Shown here piece by piece: positions 61,991 through 62,236 of a stretch of 62,236 nucleotides of DNA. The stretch comes from Gemmatimonadota bacterium (GTDB taxonomy: Bacteria > Gemmatimonadota > Gemmatimonadetes > Palauibacterales > KS3-K002): positions 3,593,511-3,655,746 of the forward strand of contig CP070815.1 in NCBI GenBank assembly GCA_020344215.1, written 5' to 3'. The position numbers and the translations under genes were made by a program. The notes beneath the pieces were generated by a model. The model did not search any database and was not told where the DNA came from. It worked only from the letters and a program-made list of their open reading frames with translations. Position 1 is the stretch's first letter. Each line of letters starts with the position of its first letter.

Positions 61991-62236
61991 TCAGCCGGGA
62001 GACGTACGCGATATCAGTTCGCGTCTCAGCTCAAAGGGATCTTCTCCATCCAGACCCCGGGCCCGACGACCGAGTGACTGGTACAGACGCTTGAGCAGCC
62101 CGAAAGCCGGCTGGCGTTCCGGGTCGGGCCGGGCCCGCCGCGCCTCGTCCAGCACGACGAAGGGCTCGGCGACCCGGGCGAGCGGCCGCGCGTCGCCCGC
62201 CTCGCGGTACCAGACCCAGGCGGCGTGGATGGCCGC
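61991..62236 (-). CDS. C-terminal end of an unidentified gene (cut by right edge)
   Basis: A frame open at the right edge ends with TGA at 61991-61993, giving 81 C-terminal residues. The composition is Arg/Ala/Glu-rich, soluble and probably helical, with segments such as AAIHAAWVWYREAGD and LLKRLYQSLGRRARG. No motif or family is recognised. A 5' portion lies beyond the window. Confidence 0.55.
   Translation of the reverse strand, partial: AAIHAAWVWYREAGDARPLARVAEPFVVLDEARRARPDPERQPAFGLLKRLYQSLGRRARGLDGEDPFELRRELISRTSPG

Noticed and set aside
1..62236. CRISPR arrays, transposases, integrases, rRNA, tRNA
   Set aside because: No direct-repeat/spacer pattern, no mobile-element protein motif and no RNA gene fold were found in the window.

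Overview
The window is 62 kb of dense, high-GC bacterial chromosome. It carries no rRNA, tRNA, insertion sequence or CRISPR array that I could find. Several traits suggest a Gemmatimonadota-like Gram-negative bacterium, though this is inference without a marker gene: many lipoproteins, carboxypeptidase-regulatory and TonB-plug-like secreted proteins, VPS10/BNR and S9 peptidase families, a clade II type nitrous oxide reductase, and HAF-repeat and FIMAH proteins. The physiology looks facultative. It can respire N2O, yet it carries ferredoxin-dependent oxidoreductases, an Rnf pump and a glycyl radical enzyme.

Region 1 (1-13087, all minus strand) is one apparent operon: korA-korB-(cysteine-free orphan)-rnfB-nifJ-rnfC-rnfD-rnfG-rnfE, continuing past the left edge. 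Two 2-oxoacid:ferredoxin oxidoreductases are interleaved with an Rnf complex, and nifJ sits between rnfB and rnfC. The NifJ protein is 1681 aa and ends in an extra ferredoxin-like domain. The layout suggests that 2-oxoacid oxidation feeds low-potential electrons straight into the ion-pumping Rnf complex.

Region 2 (13448-20464, minus) is a compact nos operon: Rrf2 regulator, lipoprotein cytochrome c, nosZ, two poorly known genes, nosD, nosF and nosY. No nosL is visible. Region 3 (20596-28755) is mixed: a probably truncated membrane sensor, a HAF/PKD lipoprotein, two methyltransferases, an AmmeMemoRadiSam-type radical SAM enzyme and two glycosyltransferases.

Region 4 (29022-31988, plus) is an archaeal-type HMG-CoA synthase, thiolase and DUF35 operon. 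It is followed by a small gene and a strong hairpin terminator.

Region 5 (32008-48245, almost all minus) looks like a proline- and hydroxyproline-rich peptide catabolism island. It contains a HypD glycyl radical 4-hydroxyproline dehydratase and its activase, an S9 peptidase, a DPP IV-type peptidase, a large VPS10/BNR protein, a Ser-Cys proline racemase family enzyme and an FAH-family hydrolase. An outer-membrane PagL-like protein and a second HAF lipoprotein lie in the same strand block, and an MFSD1-like transporter lies just beyond it.

Region 6 (48442-62236) holds mostly envelope and secreted functions: DUF2911, Rho_N-like, TonB-plug-like, ANKH-like transporter, DUF4177, M14 peptidase, aldose epimerase plus GH2 hydrolase, SnoaL-like and carboxypeptidase-regulatory proteins. 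A partial gene sits at the right edge.

Across the window, short 6- to 7-bp tandem repeats occur in gene borders, often overlapping the stop codon. They may be a genome-wide repeat type.
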